From assembly GCF_900021175.1 (NCBI RefSeq), contig NZ_FCOP01000003.1, positions 1 through 64,000 of the forward strand: a stretch of 64,000 nt of DNA, read 5' to 3'. The position numbers and the translations under genes were made by a program. Below, in pieces: positions 61,574 through 64,000 of this stretch (its first letter is position 1; each line of letters opens with the position of its first letter). Source of the stretch: Pseudenterobacter timonensis. GTDB taxonomy: Bacteria; Pseudomonadota; Gammaproteobacteria; Enterobacterales; Enterobacteriaceae. Under the pieces are notes generated by a model that had not been told where the DNA came from, did no database searches, and saw only the letters and a list, made by a program, of their open reading frames with translations.

Positions 61574-63076
61574 ATGACCCCTTTGCTTCAGCTAAAAAAT
61601 ATCACCAAAGTTTTCCCCGGCGTGCGCGCGCTGGAAAACGTGCAGCTTGAACTCTGGCCCGGCAAAGTCACCGCCCTTATCGGCGAAAACGGCGCGGGTA
61701 AATCCACGCTGGTCAAAGTGATGACCGGTATCTATCAGCCCGACGAGGGCGAGATCCTCTATAAAGCGATCCCCATTCAGCTCCCGACGCCGGATGCGGC
61801 GCACCGGGTCGGCATTACCGCCATTCACCAGGAGACCGTCCTGTTCGACGAACTGTCGGTCACCGAAAATATTTTTGCCGGTCAGTACCTCTATAAAGGC
61901 TTGCTGAAAAAGCTCGACTGGCCGGAGATGCACCGTCGGGCGCAGGCGCTCCTCACGCGCCTGGAGGTCTCCATCGATCCGCGCGCCACGCTGAAAACCC
62001 TGAACATCGCCCAGCGGCATATGGTCGCCATCGCCCGGGCGCTGTCGTTCGAGGCGCAGGTGGTTATTCTCGATGAACCCACCGCGGCGCTCTCCCAGCA
62101 TGAGATCCTCGAGTTTTACCAGATCGTTGAACGCTTAAAGCAGGAGGGCAAAGCGATCCTCTTTATCTCGCACAAGTTCGACGAAATTTTTGAGCTGGCG
62201 GATCACTACACCATTCTGCGCGACGGCGCCTTCGTCGGCGCGGGGGCGATGAGCGAGATCACCGAAGAGCGGATGGTGTCGATGATGGTGGGACGCGCCA
62301 TTAACCAGACCTACCCGAAAGTCGAGTGCGAGAAGGGCGAAACGGTGCTGGAGGTGCGCGATCTCTGCCATCCCACCGAGTTCTCCAGTATCTCCTTCTC
62401 TCTGCGCAAAGGGGAAATTCTCGGCTTTTACGGGCTGGTGGGCGCCGGGCGCACCGAGCTGATGCAGGCGCTCTCCGGCGTCACGCGGCCCTCTTCCGGC
62501 GAGATTATCCTGAAAGGAAAAACGCAGCGCTTTCGCCAGCCTGCGGACGCGATTAAAGCAGGGATCGTCTGTGTCCCCGAGGAGCGGCAAAAGCAGGGGG
62601 CCATTATCGAGCTGCCCATCGCCCAGAACATCAGCCTGCCGCAGCTCAGCCGCCTTAACCCCAACGGCGTGCTGCATGACGACCGCGAATGGCGTCTGGC
62701 GGAGGAGTACGCCCGGCGGCTCCAGGTAAAAGCCTTTAGCTGGAAACAGCCGGTGGAAACTCTCTCGGGCGGCAATCAGCAGAAGGTGGTGATTGGAAAA
62801 TGGCTGGCGACCCATCCGGACGTCATCATCCTCGATGAGCCGACAAAAGGGATCGATATCGGCTCCAAAGCGGGCGTGCATCAGTTTATGTCCGAGCTGG
62901 TGGCGCAGGGGCTGGCGGTGATTATGGTCTCGTCCGAGCTGCCGGAAGTGATGGGCATGGCGGATCGCATTATCGTGATGCACGAGGGGCTAATGGTGGC
63001 GGAATACGCGGCGGACGGCGCCACGGCGGAGACCATCGTCAGCGCCGCCAGCGGTGCCAGACAGGAGGCGGCGTAA
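61574..63076 (+). CDS. sugar ABC transporter ATPase (two fused domains)
   Basis: A 500-residue fused ABC ATPase of the monosaccharide class. Domain 1 (about 1-245): Walker A GENGAGKST (37-45), a degenerate signature LNIAQRHMVAIAR and Walker B VVILDEPTAALS. Domain 2 (about 250-500): degenerate Walker A GLVGAGRTEL (Arg in place of Lys), signature LSGGNQQKVVIGKWLATHPD and Walker B VIILDEPTKGIDIG. This asymmetry is normal for RbsA/XylG/LsrA/RhaT-type proteins. It overlaps the permease gene by 1 nt (TAATG). Substrate inference is from context. Confidence 0.9.
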   Translation: MTPLLQLKNITKVFPGVRALENVQLELWPGKVTALIGENGAGKSTLVKVMTGIYQPDEGEILYKAIPIQLPTPDAAHRVGITAIHQETVLFDELSVTENIFAGQYLYKGLLKKLDWPEMHRRAQALLTRLEVSIDPRATLKTLNIAQRHMVAIARALSFEAQVVILDEPTAALSQHEILEFYQIVERLKQEGKAILFISHKFDEIFELADHYTILRDGAFVGAGAMSEITEERMVSMMVGRAINQTYPKVECEKGETVLEVRDLCHPTEFSSISFSLRKGEILGFYGLVGAGRTELMQALSGVTRPSSGEIILKGKTQRFRQPADAIKAGIVCVPEERQKQGAIIELPIAQNISLPQLSRLNPNGVLHDDREWRLAEEYARRLQVKAFSWKQPVETLSGGNQQKVVIGKWLATHPDVIILDEPTKGIDIGSKAGVHQFMSELVAQGLAVIMVSSELPEVMGMADRIIVMHEGLMVAEYAADGATAETIVSAASGARQEAA

Positions 63077-64000
63077 TGTGGCAAAAACTCCTTAAACACC
63101 GCGAGGCGCTGCTGGCGGCGGTCATTGTACTGATGATTATCGCTGTCGGCAGCCGCGCACCGTCGTTTATCGCGCCGGGCAACCTGGTGGAGATGTTTAA
63201 CGACACCGCGATACTCATCATTCTCGCCCTCGGGCAGATGATGGTGCTGCTGACCAAAGGTATCGATCTCTCGATGGCGGCCAACCTGGCGCTCACCGGC
63301 ATGATTGTGGCGCTAATTAACTTCCACTATCCGACGGTCCCCGTCTGGGCGCTACTGCTGGTGGCGACCGCGCTGGGGCTGCTGATGGGGGTCATTAATG
63401 GCCTGCTGGTCTGGAAGCTCGGTATTCCGGCCATCGTGGTAACGCTTGGCACCATGAGCATCTACCGCGGCATTATCTTTTTGCTCTCCGGCGGCGGCTG
63501 GGTGAACTCTAACCAGATGGGAGCCGATTTTCTTGCCCTGCCGCGCACCGCGCTGCTGGGCTTGCCGGTACTGAGCTGGTGCGCCATCGCCGCGCTGCTG
63601 CTGGTGGGCTACTTCCTGCGCTACAGCCGCACCGGACGGGCGCTCTATACCGCGGGCGGCAACGCCACGGCGGCCTGGTACACCGGCATCAACGCCGGAA
63701 AAATGCAGTTCGTCAGCTTCTGCCTCTCCGGAATGCTGGCCGGTTTCTGCGGCTATCTGTGGATTTCCCGCTTTGCCGTGGCGTATGTCGACGTGGCTAA
63801 CGGTTTTGAATTGCAGGTGGTGGCAGCCTGTGTGATTGGCGGCATCAGCACCATGGGCGGCACCGGGCGCGTACTCGGCTGTCTGTTGGGCGCGCTGTTC
63901 CTCGGCGTAATCAATAACGCCCTGCCGGTGATTGGCGTTTCGCCCTTCTGGCAGATGGCCATCTCCGGCACGGTGATTGTCATTGCGGTGCTGCTGAACG
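63076..64000 (+). CDS. sugar ABC transporter permease (partial, 3' end outside)
   Basis: At least 308 codons of a BPD-2 family inner-membrane permease like RbsC/LsrC/RhaP. The start MWQKLLKHREALLAAVIVLM uses the ATG that overlaps the ATPase stop. About eight to ten membrane helices are visible, with the conserved ALGQMMVLLTKGIDLSM, LVWKLGIPAIVVTLGTMSIY, ATAAWYTGINAGKMQFVSFC and GGISTMGGTGRVLGCLLGAL cytosolic and helical signatures. It is cut by the window end while still open, so about 20-30 residues and a second permease (rhaQ-like) are expected beyond. Confidence 0.88.
   Translation, partial: MWQKLLKHREALLAAVIVLMIIAVGSRAPSFIAPGNLVEMFNDTAILIILALGQMMVLLTKGIDLSMAANLALTGMIVALINFHYPTVPVWALLLVATALGLLMGVINGLLVWKLGIPAIVVTLGTMSIYRGIIFLLSGGGWVNSNQMGADFLALPRTALLGLPVLSWCAIAALLLVGYFLRYSRTGRALYTAGGNATAAWYTGINAGKMQFVSFCLSGMLAGFCGYLWISRFAVAYVDVANGFELQVVAACVIGGISTMGGTGRVLGCLLGALFLGVINNALPVIGVSPFWQMAISGTVIVIAVLLN

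Overview
The window is a stretch of Enterobacterales chromosome. Nearly every gene can be matched by length and motif to the Escherichia coli region running from rrnB/murI to the rhamnose locus. GC content is high, and two families of intergenic palindromic repeats are scattered through it. Gene order is largely E. coli-like, but several E. coli genes are missing and a few others have been gained. This suggests an Enterobacter, Lelliottia, Kosakonia or Klebsiella type genome rather than Escherichia. The genus cannot be fixed from the sequence alone.

Layout. 1-372: leader and tandem P1/P2 promoters of an rRNA operon reading leftward out of the window, so 16S lies just outside. 373-8390: murI-btuB with a cobalamin riboswitch, trmA, yijD-fabR, sthA, and oxyR divergent from the sRNA oxyS. 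8388-12867: argHBC divergent from argE around two ARG boxes. 13323-21000: ppc, a yijO-like regulator, fsaB-gldA, katG. 21142-26842: methionine genes metF and metBL facing metJ, then rpmE. 27044-35034: priA, cytR, ftsN, hslVU, menA, rraA. 35071-36463: an unusual AT-rich two-gene cassette and zapB. 36863-43394: glpFK-glpX, fpr, yiiR, yiiQ, tpiA. 43475-49640: an added DASS-type carrier, cdh, sbp, pfkA, fieF, cpxP with the 3'-UTR sRNA CpxQ. 49791-53340: cpxRA, yiiM, sodA. 53627-64000: the rhamnose locus, with rhaT, rhaR, rhaS, rhaBAD and then a sugar ABC transporter (binding protein, fused ATPase, first permease) cut off by the window end.

How the genes work together. The arginine and methionine genes form two repressor-controlled biosynthetic units whose operators are visible. 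OxyR, OxyS and KatG form the peroxide response; SodA is under a Fur-like site. CpxRA, CpxP and CpxQ form the envelope-stress circuit, with a clear CpxR box. GlpF/K/X, TpiA, PfkA, FsaB and GldA connect glycerol and triose phosphates to glycolysis and gluconeogenesis. The rhamnose locus has two uptake routes, the proton symporter RhaT and an ABC importer, feeding RhaA, RhaB and RhaD under RhaS/RhaR and CRP.

Most notable observations: an in-frame 57-bp tandem duplication inside menA; a family of large composite palindromic elements (five full copies, one half copy), one of which carries a five-unit 30-bp tandem array between argE and ppc; the unidentified two-gene cassette between rraA and zapB; and the ABC transporter fused to the end of rhaBAD with one of the composite repeats inside the operon. 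I did not find a convincing new defence or mobile system.
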